DNA of 64,000 nucleotides from Marinospirillum perlucidum (GTDB taxonomy: Bacteria > Pseudomonadota > Gammaproteobacteria > Pseudomonadales > Halomonadaceae): NCBI RefSeq assembly GCF_003336805.1, contig NZ_QFWJ01000002.1, positions 248,001 to 312,000 on the forward strand, given 5' to 3'. Positions within the stretch are counted from its first letter, which is position 1. The number at the start of each line of letters is the position of its first letter. Shown in pieces: positions 8,176-18,167 of this stretch. The position numbers and the translations under genes are program-made. Under the pieces are notes generated by a model. That model ran no database searches and was not told the DNA's origin. It was given only the letters and a program-made list of their open reading frames with translations.

Positions 8176-9333
8176 TTGACCAGACCCGCTATTCTGGCAC
8201 TTGAAGACGGCAGTATTTTCCGTGGAACCGCAATTGGCGCTGATGGCCAGACCCTGGGCGAAGTGGTATTCAATACCGCGATGACCGGGTATCAGGAAAT
8301 ACTGACTGACCCTTCATATACCAAGCAACTTGTAACTCTGACCTATCCACACATCGGTAATACCGGCATCAATTCAGAAGACGTTGAATCAGCGTCTCTG
8401 GGCGCTGCCGGTCTGATCATTCGTGATCTCCCACTGATTGCCAGCAACTTCCGTAGCGAACAAAGTCTCACCGACTATCTGAAGGCCAATAACCTGGTTG
8501 CCATTGGTGATGTGGATACCCGCAGGCTGACCCGAATTCTGCGTGATAAAGGCTCGCAGAACGGCTGTATCCTGGCTGGTGCTGAAGCCGGTGCGGCAGA
8601 TGCTGAAGAAAAAGCTCTGGCCGCTGCCCGTTCCTTCCCCGGTCTCAAGGGGATGGATCTGGCCAAAGAGGTTTCCACCACTGCAATCAGTCACTGGAAC
8701 CAGGGCGAATGGGCCTTGGGCGAAGGCTACAGCAAAACCCAGGATGCTGATCAGCCTTACCATGTAGTGGCTTACGACTATGGCGTGAAATTCAATATCC
8801 TGCGCATGCTGGCCAGTCGAGGCTGCCGGATTACCCTGGTCCCTGCTCAGACCCCAGCCAGTGAAGTCCTGGCCATGAAACCCGATGGGGTTTTCCTGTC
8901 CAATGGCCCTGGTGATCCTGAACCCTGTGATTACGCCATCAAGGCCATTGCCGAGATTCTGGAAACCGAGGTGCCTGTTTTTGGTATCTGTCTGGGTCAC
9001 CAGCTGCTGGCGCTGGCCTCAGGTGCTCGCTCGGTCAAAATGCCTCACGGCCACCATGGTGCCAACCATCCGGTTCAGGATCTGGATACCAAGGAAGTCA
9101 TGATTACCAGTCAGAACCACGGTTTTGCAGTGGATGAGGCCAGTCTTCCTTCGACCCTGCGGGCCACCCACAAATCCCTGTTCGATGGCACCCTGCAGGG
9201 TGTTGAGCGGACTGACAAGGCAGCTTTCAGCTTCCAGGGACACCCTGAAGCCAGCCCTGGGCCCCAGGATGTCGCTCCGCTTTTTGATCGTTTTATCGGG
9301 ATGATCGAAGCCCGTAAAAACCAGTCAGCCTGA
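8176..9333 (+). CDS. carA: Carbamoyl-phosphate synthase small subunit
   Basis: The glutaminase subunit: it hydrolyses glutamine and channels ammonia to CarB for carbamoyl phosphate, used for pyrimidines and arginine. 385 residues, normal length. The C-terminal class I amidotransferase domain has the catalytic Cys at about residue 272 in [12 protein letters not shown] and the His/Glu of GHPEASPGP. The start is TTG at 8176 ([17 protein letters not shown]), preceded by GGGAGGAGG; no ATG fits the family N-terminus, and E. coli carA also starts with TTG. carB follows after 22 bp. Confidence 0.97.
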   Translation: MTRPAILALEDGSIFRGTAIGADGQTLGEVVFNTAMTGYQEILTDPSYTKQLVTLTYPHIGNTGINSEDVESASLGAAGLIIRDLPLIASNFRSEQSLTDYLKANNLVAIGDVDTRRLTRILRDKGSQNGCILAGAEAGAADAEEKALAAARSFPGLKGMDLAKEVSTTAISHWNQGEWALGEGYSKTQDADQPYHVVAYDYGVKFNILRMLASRGCRITLVPAQTPASEVLAMKPDGVFLSNGPGDPEPCDYAIKAIAEILETEVPVFGICLGHQLLALASGARSVKMPHGHHGANHPVQDLDTKEVMITSQNHGFAVDEASLPSTLRATHKSLFDGTLQGVERTDKAAFSFQGHPEASPGPQDVAPLFDRFIGMIEARKNQSA

Positions 9334-9355
9334 ATTTGCAGCTAAAGAGACCGTC

Positions 9356-12300
9356 ATGCCAAAACGCACAGATATTCAAAGCATTCTCATTTTAGGGGCT
9401 GGTCCCATCGTTATCGGCCAGGCCTGTGAGTTCGACTATTCCGGTGCCCAAGCCTGTAAAGCGCTGCGAGAAGAGGGCTACCGGGTCATTCTGGTGAACT
9501 CCAATCCGGCCACCATCATGACCGACCCGGTGATGGCGGATGCGACCTACATCGAGCCCATCCTCTGGGATGTGGTCGAGAAGATTATCGAGAAAGAAAG
9601 ACCGGATGCCGTTCTGCCTACCATGGGTGGCCAGACAGCCCTCAACTGTGCGCTGGATCTGGAGCGCCACGGGGTGCTGGAAAAGTACGGCGTGGAAATG
9701 ATTGGTGCCAATGCCGATACCATCGACAAGGCCGAAGATCGGGACCGCTTCGACAAGGCGATGAAGAAAATCGGTCTGGAGTGCCCCAAGGCCTCCATGG
9801 CCCATAGCATGGAAGAAGCCTGGCAGGTACAGGCCGAGTTGGGCTTTCCCTGCATTATTCGCCCTTCTTTTACCATGGGTGGTTCCGGTGGTGGTATTGC
9901 TTATAACAAGGAAGAGTTTGAAGAAATCTGTACCCGCGGCCTGGATTTGTCACCGACCAACGAACTGTTGATTGATGAATCCCTGATCGGCTGGAAAGAG
10001 TACGAGATGGAAGTTGTTCGTGATAAGAACGACAACTGCATCATCGTCTGTGCGATTGAAAACTTTGATGCTATGGGTGTGCATACGGGTGACTCCATTA
10101 CCGTGGCACCAGCGCAAACCCTGACGGATAAAGAATATCAGATCATGCGCGATGCCTCCCTGGCGGTTCTGCGTGAAATCGGGGTGGAAACCGGCGGTTC
10201 CAACGTCCAGTTTGGTATCAACCCTGATACTGGCCGCATGGTCGTAATCGAAATGAACCCACGGGTTTCTCGCTCCTCGGCCCTGGCCTCCAAAGCAACC
10301 GGTTTCCCCATCGCCAAGATTGCTGCCAAGCTGGCCGTGGGCTATACGCTGGATGAGCTTCAGAATGACATTACCGGGGGGGCGACTCCGGCTTCGTTCG
10401 AGCCGGCCATTGATTATGTCGTCACCAAGATCCCGCGCTTCACCTTTGAGAAATTCCCCCAGAGCAATGACCGCCTGACGACCCAGATGAAATCGGTGGG
10501 TGAGGTGATGGCCATTGGTCGTACCTTCCAGGAATCCCTGCAGAAAGCCTTGCGTGGTCTGGAAGTGGGTGCCAGTGGTCTCGACCCTAAAATTGAAAAA
10601 TGGGATGAAGAAGCTAAAAACCTCTTGAAGCGCGAACTGCTGAATCCCGGTGCAGAGCGTATCTGGTATATCGGTGATGCCTTCCGTAGCGGCATGAGCC
10701 TTGAAGAAGTTTTCCGCCTGACTAATGTGGATCCTTGGTATCTGGTACAGCTGGAAGAACTGATCCAACTGGAAAACCAGGTGGCCAAGACTGCCTTTGG
10801 TGATCTGGACCACGCGCTGGTTTACCGCCTCAAGCGCAAGGGCTTCTCCGATGCTCGCTTGGCTGATTTGCTGGGGGTTTCCGAAAGTTCTTTCCGCAAA
10901 CTGCGTCAGCAACTGGATATTCACCCCACCTATAAGCGGGTGGATACCTGTGCGGCAGAATTTGCTACCAGTACGGCCTACATGTATTCCACCTATGAAG
11001 AGGAATGTGAAGCTGAACCCTCTTCACGCGATAAAATCATGGTGTTGGGCGGTGGTCCCAACCGGATTGGTCAGGGCATTGAATTTGACTACTGCTGTGT
11101 GCATGCGGCTTTTGCCATGCGTGATGATGGCTATGAAACCATCATGGTTAACTGTAACCCCGAGACGGTTTCCACCGACTACGACACCTCTGATCGCCTC
11201 TATTTTGAGCCGGTAACTCTGGAAGACGTGCTGGAAATCGTTAATAAGGAAAAACCCAAGGGTGTGATCGTTCAGTTTGGTGGCCAGACGCCGCTGAAGC
11301 TGGCGCGTGACCTGGAAGCTGCTGGCGTACCCATTATCGGTACTACTCCGGATGCGATTGACCGGGCTGAAGATCGTGAGCGTTTCCAGCAGATGATTGA
11401 AAAGCTGGGTCTCAAACAGCCACCCAATGCCACAGCCCGCAGTTTTGACGAAGCCCTGGCCAAGGCCGAGGCGATCGGCTATCCGCTGGTGGTGCGTCCT
11501 TCCTATGTCTTGGGTGGCCGGGCGATGGAAATCGTCTATGGCAGTGACGAGCTGGAGCGCTACATGACCAGTGCCGTCAAGGTATCCAATGATAGCCCGG
11601 TACTGCTGGATCACTTCCTCAACGCCGCCATCGAAATCGATGTCGATGCAGTCAGTGATGGCAAGGATGTGGTCATCGGCGGCATCATGCAGCATATCGA
11701 ACAGGCCGGCGTTCACTCGGGTGACTCAGCCTGCTCCTTGCCACCCTATTCTCTGCCTGCCGAAGTGCAGGATCGTATGCGGGTGATGATTGCGCAGATG
11801 GCTCGTGAACTGGGTGTCGTGGGCCTGATGAATGTTCAGCTGGCCTGGCAGGATGGTGAAATCTACATCATCGAAGTCAATCCTCGTGCTTCACGTACGG
11901 TGCCCTTTGTTTCCAAGTGCATTGGTACTTCCCTGGCCCAGGTAGCAGCACGCTGTATGGCCGGTACCAGCCTTAAGGAACAGGGTTTCGAGACAGAAAT
12001 TATTCCGCCTTTCTTCAGCGTCAAGGAAGCGGTCTTCCCCTTCAACAAGTTCCAGGGCGTTGACCCCATTCTCGGCCCCGAAATGAAATCGACTGGGGAA
12101 GTTATGGGTAGCGGTACGACCTTTGCCGAAGCCTTCCTTAAGGCCCAGCTGGGTGCCGGTGAGAAAATGCCCAAGGCGGGCGGCAAAGCCTTCCTCTCGG
12201 TCCGTGAGGTGGATAAGCAAGCCATTCTGGGTGTTGCTGCTTCCCTGACCAAACTGGGCTACACCCTGGTGGCCACCAGCGGTACTGCTGCAGCTCTCAA

Positions 12301-12577
12301 GGCAGCTGGTTACGAGGCTGAAGTGGTGAACAAGGTGGCGGAAGGGCGTCCGCATATCGTCGATAAGGTCAAAAATGACGAGATTGTTTATATCGTCAAT
12401 ACAACGGAAGGGCGTCAGGCTATTGCTGATTCCTCCGGCATCCGTCGTGCGGCCCTGCAGCATAAAGTGCCCTATACCACGACGCTGGCCGGTGCCCAGG
12501 CTCTTTGCCAGGCCCTTGAGTATGGAATGAATATCAGTGTGCGCCGTTTGCAAAAGCTGCACGCAGGAGAAGTTTAA
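9356..12577 (+). CDS. carB: Carbamoyl-phosphate synthase large subunit
   Basis: The 1073-residue synthetase subunit with two homologous ATP-grasp halves. The first opens [20 protein letters not shown] and the second, near residue 560, [20 protein letters not shown]. The first half forms carboxyphosphate and carbamate and the second phosphorylates carbamate. A C-terminal MGS-like allosteric domain (about 940-1073; [13 protein letters not shown]) is the expected site for UMP and ornithine effectors. Its stop codon overlaps the greA start by one base (TAATG), so greA is translationally coupled. Confidence 0.98.
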   Translation: MPKRTDIQSILILGAGPIVIGQACEFDYSGAQACKALREEGYRVILVNSNPATIMTDPVMADATYIEPILWDVVEKIIEKERPDAVLPTMGGQTALNCALDLERHGVLEKYGVEMIGANADTIDKAEDRDRFDKAMKKIGLECPKASMAHSMEEAWQVQAELGFPCIIRPSFTMGGSGGGIAYNKEEFEEICTRGLDLSPTNELLIDESLIGWKEYEMEVVRDKNDNCIIVCAIENFDAMGVHTGDSITVAPAQTLTDKEYQIMRDASLAVLREIGVETGGSNVQFGINPDTGRMVVIEMNPRVSRSSALASKATGFPIAKIAAKLAVGYTLDELQNDITGGATPASFEPAIDYVVTKIPRFTFEKFPQSNDRLTTQMKSVGEVMAIGRTFQESLQKALRGLEVGASGLDPKIEKWDEEAKNLLKRELLNPGAERIWYIGDAFRSGMSLEEVFRLTNVDPWYLVQLEELIQLENQVAKTAFGDLDHALVYRLKRKGFSDARLADLLGVSESSFRKLRQQLDIHPTYKRVDTCAAEFATSTAYMYSTYEEECEAEPSSRDKIMVLGGGPNRIGQGIEFDYCCVHAAFAMRDDGYETIMVNCNPETVSTDYDTSDRLYFEPVTLEDVLEIVNKEKPKGVIVQFGGQTPLKLARDLEAAGVPIIGTTPDAIDRAEDRERFQQMIEKLGLKQPPNATARSFDEALAKAEAIGYPLVVRPSYVLGGRAMEIVYGSDELERYMTSAVKVSNDSPVLLDHFLNAAIEIDVDAVSDGKDVVIGGIMQHIEQAGVHSGDSACSLPPYSLPAEVQDRMRVMIAQMARELGVVGLMNVQLAWQDGEIYIIEVNPRASRTVPFVSKCIGTSLAQVAARCMAGTSLKEQGFETEIIPPFFSVKEAVFPFNKFQGVDPILGPEMKSTGEVMGSGTTFAEAFLKAQLGAGEKMPKAGGKAFLSVREVDKQAILGVAASLTKLGYTLVATSGTAAALKAAGYEAEVVNKVAEGRPHIVDKVKNDEIVYIVNTTEGRQAIADSSGIRRAALQHKVPYTTTLAGAQALCQALEYGMNISVRRLQKLHAGEV

Positions 12578-13053
12578 TGCAAAAGAGTCCCATGACTGTT
12601 CAGGGCGAAGCGCGTCTTCGCGAAGAATTGGACGAACTGAAAGCCGTAGCTCGCCCCCGGGTGATTGAAGCCATTGCTGAAGCGCGGGAGCATGGTGATC
12701 TGAAAGAAAACGCAGAATATCATGCTGCGCGTGAAGAGCAGGGTTTTATCGAAGGCCGTATTCAGGAAATCGAAGGCAAGTTGTCCAATGCCCAGGTGAT
12801 CGATGTCAGTCAGCTTCCCAAAACCGGCAAGGTGGTTTTTGGCGTAACCGTTGAGCTGATGAACCTGGATACCGATGAAGAGGTCAGCTACACCATAGTC
12901 GGTGAAGATGAGGCCGATTTGAAGCACAACAAGATTTCTTTCACCTCCCCGATTGCCCGAGCACTGATCGGCAAGGAAGAAGGGGATGTCGCCCTGGTGA
13001 AAACGCCTCGTGGCGAAGTGGAATACGAGGTAACAGAAGTTATCTACGGTTAG
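12577..13053 (+). CDS. greA: Transcription elongation factor GreA
   Basis: GreA reaches into the secondary channel of RNA polymerase and stimulates cleavage of backtracked RNA. 158 residues: an N-terminal coiled coil with the acidic tip motif [14 protein letters not shown] (about 38-51), then an FKBP-like C-terminal domain ([14 protein letters not shown]). The start at 12577 overlaps the carB stop; the GGAGAAG ribosome site lies inside carB. A strong terminator follows, closing the carAB-greA unit. Confidence 0.97.
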   Translation: MQKSPMTVQGEARLREELDELKAVARPRVIEAIAEAREHGDLKENAEYHAAREEQGFIEGRIQEIEGKLSNAQVIDVSQLPKTGKVVFGVTVELMNLDTDEEVSYTIVGEDEADLKHNKISFTSPIARALIGKEEGDVALVKTPRGEVEYEVTEVIYG

Positions 13054-13080
13054 CTAGCTTTGTATACCTGGTTGCTTGCA

Positions 13081-13109
13081 AAACCCCGGCTTAGTCCGGG
13101 GTTTTTTTA
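13081..13109 (+). terminator. Intrinsic terminator after greA
   Basis: A 9-bp perfect stem (13081-13089 with 13096-13104, AAACCCCGG/CCGGGGTTT), six-base loop, followed by a T-run to 13108. A textbook terminator closing the carAB-greA operon. Confidence 0.92.
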
Positions 13110-13345
13110 TGGCTGAAAAATTGGGCGCTGATCTCTTGCCTGTCCTCTAAGCAGGCAAATCGCACCCCTACCTCCCAATAGTCGTGAAAACCTTAATTGA
13201 TGTGGGTCACTCTTGCTGAACTTTAGTCGAGCGGGTGCTGGTGGTTGCTGCCTTAATGATGTGATGTTTTGCAATGCAATATAAGCAAATGTTAAGGAAA
13301 TAATATAGAAAACATAACAAGAACTGCTTTAAAAGCGCCGTTTCT

Positions 13346-13359
13346 TGGCATTAATGCCA
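13346..13359. promoter_or_regulatory. Perfect 14-bp palindrome upstream of tssB
   Basis: TGGCATTAATGCCA, centred about 150 bp before the tssB start. Its symmetry and AT-rich setting suggest a dimeric repressor or activator site. No regulator family could be assigned. Confidence 0.45.
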
Positions 13360-13375
13360 TTATTTATATCATTTT

Positions 13376-13395
13376 AACAGTTTGTGTGAACTGTT
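13376..13395. promoter_or_regulatory. Inverted repeat AACAGTT-N6-AACTGTT upstream of tssB
   Basis: Seven-base perfect arms separated by TGTGTG, 16 bp after the 14-bp palindrome. It overlaps a half CRP-like word (TGTGA at 13385-13389) whose partner half is poor. A candidate operator for the T6SS promoter. Confidence 0.4.
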
Positions 13396-13502
13396 TGGCA
13401 CTCTGTAAATATTTGTTTGCGGGGAAGGGGGAGGCTTGCTAATGTTTAATGGCTAATTAATTTGAATCTATTGCGCAGAACAACCAGTTGGAGTGCAAAG
13501 GT

Positions 13503-14039
13503 ATGGCCAGTAAAAGTCACGGTGCATCAGTTGCGCCTAAAGAAAGAATCAACATCTGCTATCGCCCAGCAACCGGCGATGCCAAGGCTCAGGTTGAGCT
13601 TCCCTTCAAAGTGTTGGTCCTGGGGCAATTTCGCACCGGAGATGATCCTGCTCCCCTGCCAGAACGGCAGACACAGAATATCAATCGTCAAAATTTTGAT
13701 GAGGTGATGGCGGCTCAGGGTCTGGAGATGAGTTTCAGTGTGCCCAATTTCTTGAATGAAAATGAAGACGAACTCAATGTGGAGTTGGCTCCTGAATCAC
13801 TGAAGGATTTTGAACCGGATCAGCTAACCGATGCTATTCCCGAACTGAAAAAAACCTTGGAATTACGTGAAGCCCTGAAAGCGTTAAAAGGGCCCTTGGG
13901 AAATACACCGACCATGCGTAAAACCATTCAAATGATGTTGGAAGACACCGGCCAGCGTAAGAAGTTGATGAGTGAACTGGGCATCAGCGCCAAAGCTAAA
14001 GGCAACTCCAGCCAATCCGATGGCGCGGACTCTGAATAA
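13503..14039 (+). CDS. tssB: T6SS contractile sheath small subunit TssB
   Basis: TssB (VipA) pairs with TssC to build the cytoplasmic sheath that contracts to propel the Hcp tube. The 178-residue form starting at ATG 13503 (MASKSHGASVAPKERINI) has a nearby AAAGG ribosome site; a TTG at 13488 would add five unlikely residues. Conserved family features are ELPFKVLVLGQF (about 37-48) and SLKDFEPDQLTDAIPEL (about 102-118), with a C-terminal helix. It is the first gene of the T6SS string, 14 bp before tssC. Confidence 0.95.
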   Translation: MASKSHGASVAPKERINICYRPATGDAKAQVELPFKVLVLGQFRTGDDPAPLPERQTQNINRQNFDEVMAAQGLEMSFSVPNFLNENEDELNVELAPESLKDFEPDQLTDAIPELKKTLELREALKALKGPLGNTPTMRKTIQMMLEDTGQRKKLMSELGISAKAKGNSSQSDGADSE

Positions 14040-14053
14040 GTAAGAGGTGGGTT

Positions 14054-15499
14054 ATGAGTGAACAGGTAAAAGAACAACCCCTGGTTGGTGAAATCCTTGG
14101 ATTTACCCGCCTGGAACAGGAAGACACTGGTTATTTGCTTGCCAAGCAGGGCGTTGAGCTGCTGCTGGGAGAGCTGCTGAGCAAGGATGAGCCCGTGGCT
14201 CGCGTTGATAAGTCCCTGGTCGAGCAAATGATCGATGAGCTGGATGAGCGCCTGGGCAAGCAAATGGATGCCATCCTGCATGCCACAGAATTTAAGCAGG
14301 TTGAAAGCACCTGGCGGGGTCTGGACTTCCTGGTGCAGCGTACCGATTTCAATGAAAACATTCAGGTAGAAATCTATAACGCCAGTAAGGAAGAGCTGCT
14401 GGAAGATTTCCAGGATGCACCGGAAGTGAGCCAGTCTTCCTTGTTCCAGACTATCTATACCAAGGAATACGGACAGTTTGGTGGTGAACCCTATGGTGTG
14501 GTTGTCGGCGATTTTGCATTCTCGCCTAGTACGCCTGATATCCAGCTGCTGGAACAGATGGCAGGCTTGTCTTCCATGACGCATGCCCCCTTTATCAGCG
14601 GTACTTCACCAGCCTTCTTTGGCCTGGAAAACTGGTCTGAACTACCTGAATTGAAAGAAGTGGAGTCCTTGTTCGAAGGCCCTCAGTACATCAAGTGGCG
14701 TGGTCTGCGTGAACAGGAAGATTCACGTAATCTGGGTCTGGTTCTGCCGCGTTTGATGGGTCGCCCCCTGTTTGGTGAAGACAAGCCGGTGCGCAGCTTT
14801 GTTTACCAGGAAGAAGTCGAGCAGGAAGAAGACTACCTGTGGATCAACGCCAGCTACGCCTATGCCACTCGCCTGATGGACAGTTTTGCGCGCTATCGCT
14901 GGTGCCCCAATATTATTGGTCCACAATCCGGTGGTGCTGTGCTGAATCTTCCGGTTCATGTGACAGAAATTGAAGGCACCCCGGCAACCCTGGGCCCGAT
15001 TGAAACGACTATTTCCGATCGTAAGGAATACGAGCTGTCCGAGCTTGGCTTTATTCCACTGACTCAGCGCAAGAATGCTGATAATGCCACCTTCTTCTCG
15101 TCCAATTCCGTGCAGCAACCCAAGTATTTCGGTACGGATCCCGAAGCCAAGGTGGCGGAGTTGAACTACCGCTTGGGAACCCAGTTGCCCTACCTGTTCA
15201 TCATCAACCGCCTGGCGCACTACATCAAGGTGTTGCAGCGCGAGAACCTGGGTAGCTGGAAAAGCCGCGCCGATCTGGAAGGTGAGCTCAACCGCTGGAT
15301 TCGCCAGTATGTTGCGGATCAGGAAAACCCCTCTCCTGCTACCCGCAGCCAGCGTCCTCTGCGCCGCGCTCAGGTAACAGTGACCGAAGTGGATGGCGAA
15401 GCAGGTTGGTATCAGGTGGGCTTGCAGGTGACTCCGCATTTCAAATTTATGGGAGCCAACTTCACCCTATCCCTGACCGGACTGCTGGATCGCGTTTAA
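14054..15499 (+). CDS. tssC: T6SS contractile sheath large subunit TssC
   Basis: TssC (VipB/EvpB family), 481 residues, is the main sheath subunit. Typical segments are ILHATEFKQVESTWRGLDFL (about 75-94), EYGQFGGEPYGVVVGDFAF (about 138-156), the core APFISGTSPAFFGL and a C-terminal VGLQVTPHFKFMGANFTLSL. A GAGGTGG ribosome site precedes ATG 14054. It lies between tssB and hcp as in most T6SS loci. A divergent relative fused to a TssB-like segment lies at 22320-23849. Confidence 0.96.
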   Translation: MSEQVKEQPLVGEILGFTRLEQEDTGYLLAKQGVELLLGELLSKDEPVARVDKSLVEQMIDELDERLGKQMDAILHATEFKQVESTWRGLDFLVQRTDFNENIQVEIYNASKEELLEDFQDAPEVSQSSLFQTIYTKEYGQFGGEPYGVVVGDFAFSPSTPDIQLLEQMAGLSSMTHAPFISGTSPAFFGLENWSELPELKEVESLFEGPQYIKWRGLREQEDSRNLGLVLPRLMGRPLFGEDKPVRSFVYQEEVEQEEDYLWINASYAYATRLMDSFARYRWCPNIIGPQSGGAVLNLPVHVTEIEGTPATLGPIETTISDRKEYELSELGFIPLTQRKNADNATFFSSNSVQQPKYFGTDPEAKVAELNYRLGTQLPYLFIINRLAHYIKVLQRENLGSWKSRADLEGELNRWIRQYVADQENPSPATRSQRPLRRAQVTVTEVDGEAGWYQVGLQVTPHFKFMGANFTLSLTGLLDRV

Positions 15500-15536
15500 T
15501 TGCTAGATAATTTATTGAATTTTCAGGAGAAGTAAG

Positions 15537-16052
15537 ATGCCAAATGTAATTTATATGACTGTTGAGACGGCCGACGGCGATGCATTGAGCGAAGGCGCAT
15601 CCAGCGAAGAAAGTATCGGTGCGTTTTTCAAGTCCGGCCATGAAGATGAAATCTTTGTTACCGCCTTTGATCACAAAGTCAGCATTCCTACCGACCGCCT
15701 GACCGGTCAGGTGACGGGTAACCGTAAGCACGAGTACTTGAAAGTGCGTAAGCTGATCGACAAAAGCTCACCGCTTCTGTTCCAGTGTCTGGCCGAGCCC
15801 AAGCACCTGGTTTGTACTCTGCATTTTTATCGCAGTGCAGATACCGGTAGTGATGGCCAGCCGGTTCACTACTACACCATCGAGCTGGAAGGCGCGAAGA
15901 TCGTTGATATTCGTACAGTTTCTCCAGATTTTCTGGATCCGGCCAACGACGAGAAAAATGCTTACGAAGAAGTTTGCATGACTTACAGTAGCATTACCTG
16001 GAACCATGAAGTGGCTTCCAGTACCGCTATTGATAACTGGGCCGGGGAGTAA
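15537..16052 (+). CDS. hcp: T6SS tube protein Hcp (first copy)
   Basis: Hcp forms hexameric rings that stack into the expelled tube. 171 residues of the Hcp1 beta-barrel family: starts MPNVIYMTVETADGDA, has the loop VTAFDHKVSIPTDRLTGQ, KLIDKSSPLLFQ, and ends SITWNHEVASSTAIDNW. An AGGAGAAG ribosome site precedes ATG 15537. Its 37-bp upstream spacer is one of the wider gaps in the string. A second, diverged hcp is at 23842-24333. Confidence 0.95.
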   Translation: MPNVIYMTVETADGDALSEGASSEESIGAFFKSGHEDEIFVTAFDHKVSIPTDRLTGQVTGNRKHEYLKVRKLIDKSSPLLFQCLAEPKHLVCTLHFYRSADTGSDGQPVHYYTIELEGAKIVDIRTVSPDFLDPANDEKNAYEEVCMTYSSITWNHEVASSTAIDNWAGE

Positions 16053-16058
16053 TGCTGA

Positions 16059-16754
16059 ATGGGTAAAGGGCTGGGTGTCTTGCTATTGGCTTTGCTCCTG
16101 GTGGGTTGTGCCAGTCGACAACCTGAAGGAGAAACCTGGATTAATTCCATTGCAGCTTCTTACCAGGAGTCGGATAACCAGACCCCCTGGGTCTGGGAAC
16201 CAGGTCCTGACCGCTGGATTTACCAGGGTCAAGCCGAGCAGCCGCCCAGCCTGAGTGCCGGTCAATTAGAGTATGAAGCGGAATCCCTGCTGCTACGTTT
16301 TCACGCAGCAGCAGGCCTCAACGAACGCCAAGGGCGCCCCCATACTCTGGCAGTCAAAATCCTGCAGGTCAGCGATATAGGTGAACTGGATAGCTATCGC
16401 AGCTCCTCCTTCCGCTTGTCCGACCTGATGCGTGCAGATGCCAACCAGCTGAACGCCAGCTTTCTCAGGGAAAGACGCCTGACCTTCTCGCCCGGAGAAA
16501 GCAGAACCCTGGTACTCAACCGCGTCAAGGATGCCCGTTATCTGGTTATTCTTGCTGGCTACTATCAGATGAGTGATGAAGCCAGTGTTGAAGTTCTGCC
16601 GATTCCGGCTGTTACCCACCGTAATCCCCCCTCAAAACCCTGGTGGCGTTTCTGGCAGAGAAGTGATCCTTTGCCAGACCAGCCAGCCTGGCTCAAGGTC
16701 TGGGTCAACCTGGGTGAAAATCGAATCGGCACTGTCAATGCACGTGCACTGTGA
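16059..16754 (+). CDS. tssJ: T6SS outer-membrane lipoprotein TssJ
   Basis: 231 residues with a lipoprotein signal: hydrophobic LGVLLLALLLVGCASR with the lipobox Cys at residue 17. TssJ anchors the TssLM membrane complex to the outer membrane and binds the periplasmic end of TssM. The position directly before tssK-tssL-tssM and the SciN-like middle (TLAVKILQVSDIGEL, ARYLVILAGYYQ) support the call. It is longer than the shortest family members because of a proline- and tryptophan-rich C-terminus (KPWWRFWQRSDPLPDQPAW). Confidence 0.88.
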   Translation: MGKGLGVLLLALLLVGCASRQPEGETWINSIAASYQESDNQTPWVWEPGPDRWIYQGQAEQPPSLSAGQLEYEAESLLLRFHAAAGLNERQGRPHTLAVKILQVSDIGELDSYRSSSFRLSDLMRADANQLNASFLRERRLTFSPGESRTLVLNRVKDARYLVILAGYYQMSDEASVEVLPIPAVTHRNPPSKPWWRFWQRSDPLPDQPAWLKVWVNLGENRIGTVNARAL

Positions 16755-16778
16755 AACCTGGACATAAGGAAAACAACC

Positions 16779-18164
16779 TTGACTAGCAAACCTATTTACT
16801 GGCATCAGGGGCTGTTCCTGCAACCTCAGCATTTCCAGCACCTGGATGCTTATCATCAGCAGATGCAGCAAGCCATCCGCCAGGCTACTTCTTGCCTGCC
16901 CTGGGGGGTCGCTTCCTACGAGCTGGATCATAATGCCTTGTCAGCCAACAAGGTGGCTTTCCGTCGTCTCAGGGTGCTCCTGCGTGACGGCACCTGGTTT
17001 GATTTTCCCGGCAATGCCGAACTGGAAGATCTGAATATTGATCAGGCAGCCTGGCCTGATGTTAGTGAAGCGCTGGAAGTCCACCTGGTCATTACCTCTG
17101 CGCGTCAGCGTCAGCCGGTGCAATCAGCTCATGAAACCGGTTTGAAAAGCCGGTCACGTTATCTGTTGCAGGAAAAGCCCGAGCAGCTGCCCGACTACTA
17201 CCAGCCTGGCGAAGAAGTGGAAGCTCCACTGCTGACGCTCTACGGCAAACTTGTCACTCGGGCCCAACTGGGCGAAATGAGTGGTGTAGAAAGCCTGCCA
17301 GTCTGCCGCCTTGTGCACCAGCAGGATCAACTCCTTCTGGACCCGGATTATCTGCCTCCGATGCTAACCGTCACTGCTGTGCCGGAAATGCATCAATGGT
17401 TGCAGTCTTTCCGCGATGAACTGGTTGCCCGAGCTCAGCAGCTGGAAGACTATAAGCAGGCACCCACGGAATACCGCAATTCGGATTTTAATCCGCGTTT
17501 GTTGCGCTATCGATTGGCACTCCAGGCATTGGCGCGTCCGGTGCAGGCTTTTACCCATCTGTTGGAGCTGGGAGAAGTACCGCCCGAGCGGGTTTACCAG
17601 CAGGTGCGTGAACTGATTGCCGATTTGAGCTGTTTTTCCACAACCGCCAATGTTCGCGGTGAGATGCCCGGAGCGGGTCTGAAGTTACCTGCTTATGATC
17701 ACTTGCAGTTGGGCAATTGTTTTGCTGGTGCCCGCGAACTGGTGAACCGTCTGCTTAATGAAATTGCCCTGGATTCCGAAGCCCTGGCGCGCTTCAAAGA
17801 GATCCGTCAGGGTCAGTATGAACTGGATCTGCCGGCTCACTTTCTGGATTCGGGACAGGAAATGTTCCTGGTGCTGCGGACCCAGAAGGAGCGCCCCCAA
17901 TGGCTGCGTTCTTTCCAGCAGTTCTCCAAGTTGGGTACTCCGGCGCTGGTTCCGACTTACCAGTCGCGGGCTCTGCCGGGTATTGCCAAGCAATTGCTGG
18001 AAGTTCGCCCTGAAGGTCTGCCGCAGCGTCCCAACTCCACTTACTTTGCCCTGCAGCGCAATGACGATGCCTGGATGGCTGTGGAACGCGAAGGGGTTAT
18101 GCAGCTGTCCTGGAATGATGCACCGGATGACCTGGTGGCTGAGCTGGTGACGATCAAGGGGTAA
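16779..18164 (+). CDS. tssK: T6SS baseplate protein TssK
   Basis: TssK links the baseplate (TssEFG, VgrG) to the membrane complex through TssL and TssM. 461 residues, usual length, with the family N-terminus KPIYWHQGLFLQPQHFQ. The start is TTG 16779 with AAGGA eight bases upstream; the next ATG would remove the conserved start. tssL follows 3 bp later. Confidence 0.95.
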   Translation: MTSKPIYWHQGLFLQPQHFQHLDAYHQQMQQAIRQATSCLPWGVASYELDHNALSANKVAFRRLRVLLRDGTWFDFPGNAELEDLNIDQAAWPDVSEALEVHLVITSARQRQPVQSAHETGLKSRSRYLLQEKPEQLPDYYQPGEEVEAPLLTLYGKLVTRAQLGEMSGVESLPVCRLVHQQDQLLLDPDYLPPMLTVTAVPEMHQWLQSFRDELVARAQQLEDYKQAPTEYRNSDFNPRLLRYRLALQALARPVQAFTHLLELGEVPPERVYQQVRELIADLSCFSTTANVRGEMPGAGLKLPAYDHLQLGNCFAGARELVNRLLNEIALDSEALARFKEIRQGQYELDLPAHFLDSGQEMFLVLRTQKERPQWLRSFQQFSKLGTPALVPTYQSRALPGIAKQLLEVRPEGLPQRPNSTYFALQRNDDAWMAVEREGVMQLSWNDAPDDLVAELVTIKG

Positions 18165-18167
18165 ACC

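Larger units (their letters stand above)
13110..13502. other. AT-rich intergenic region before the T6SS genes
   Basis: About 390 bases with no convincing gene. AT content rises sharply toward the T6SS side. It holds two inverted repeats (13346-13359 and 13376-13395) and several AT-rich -10-like stretches, none paired with a good -35. No -24/-12 sigma-54 pattern (GG-N10-GC in context) was found. This is the only sizeable spacer before the 23-kb T6SS gene string, so its main promoter and operators should be here. Confidence 0.6.

Noticed and set aside
8079-8179. Short ORF in the carA leader overlapping the TTG start
   Set aside because: Not listed as a gene: it has no clear ribosome site and its ATG lies in the hairpin stem. 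Kept only as part of the attenuation idea.
9950-10924. 324-codon open frame antisense to carB
   Set aside because: Lies wholly within conserved carB coding sequence on the other strand with no recognisable motif.
13385-13400. CRP-like word TGTGA-N6-TGGCA before tssB
   Set aside because: Only one half matches the CRP consensus; the stronger symmetry is the AACAGTT/AACTGTT repeat it overlaps.
13110-13502. Sigma-54 promoter for the T6SS
   Set aside because: TGGCAC occurs at 13396 but the GC of the -12 element is not at the needed 10-base distance; no other match was found.
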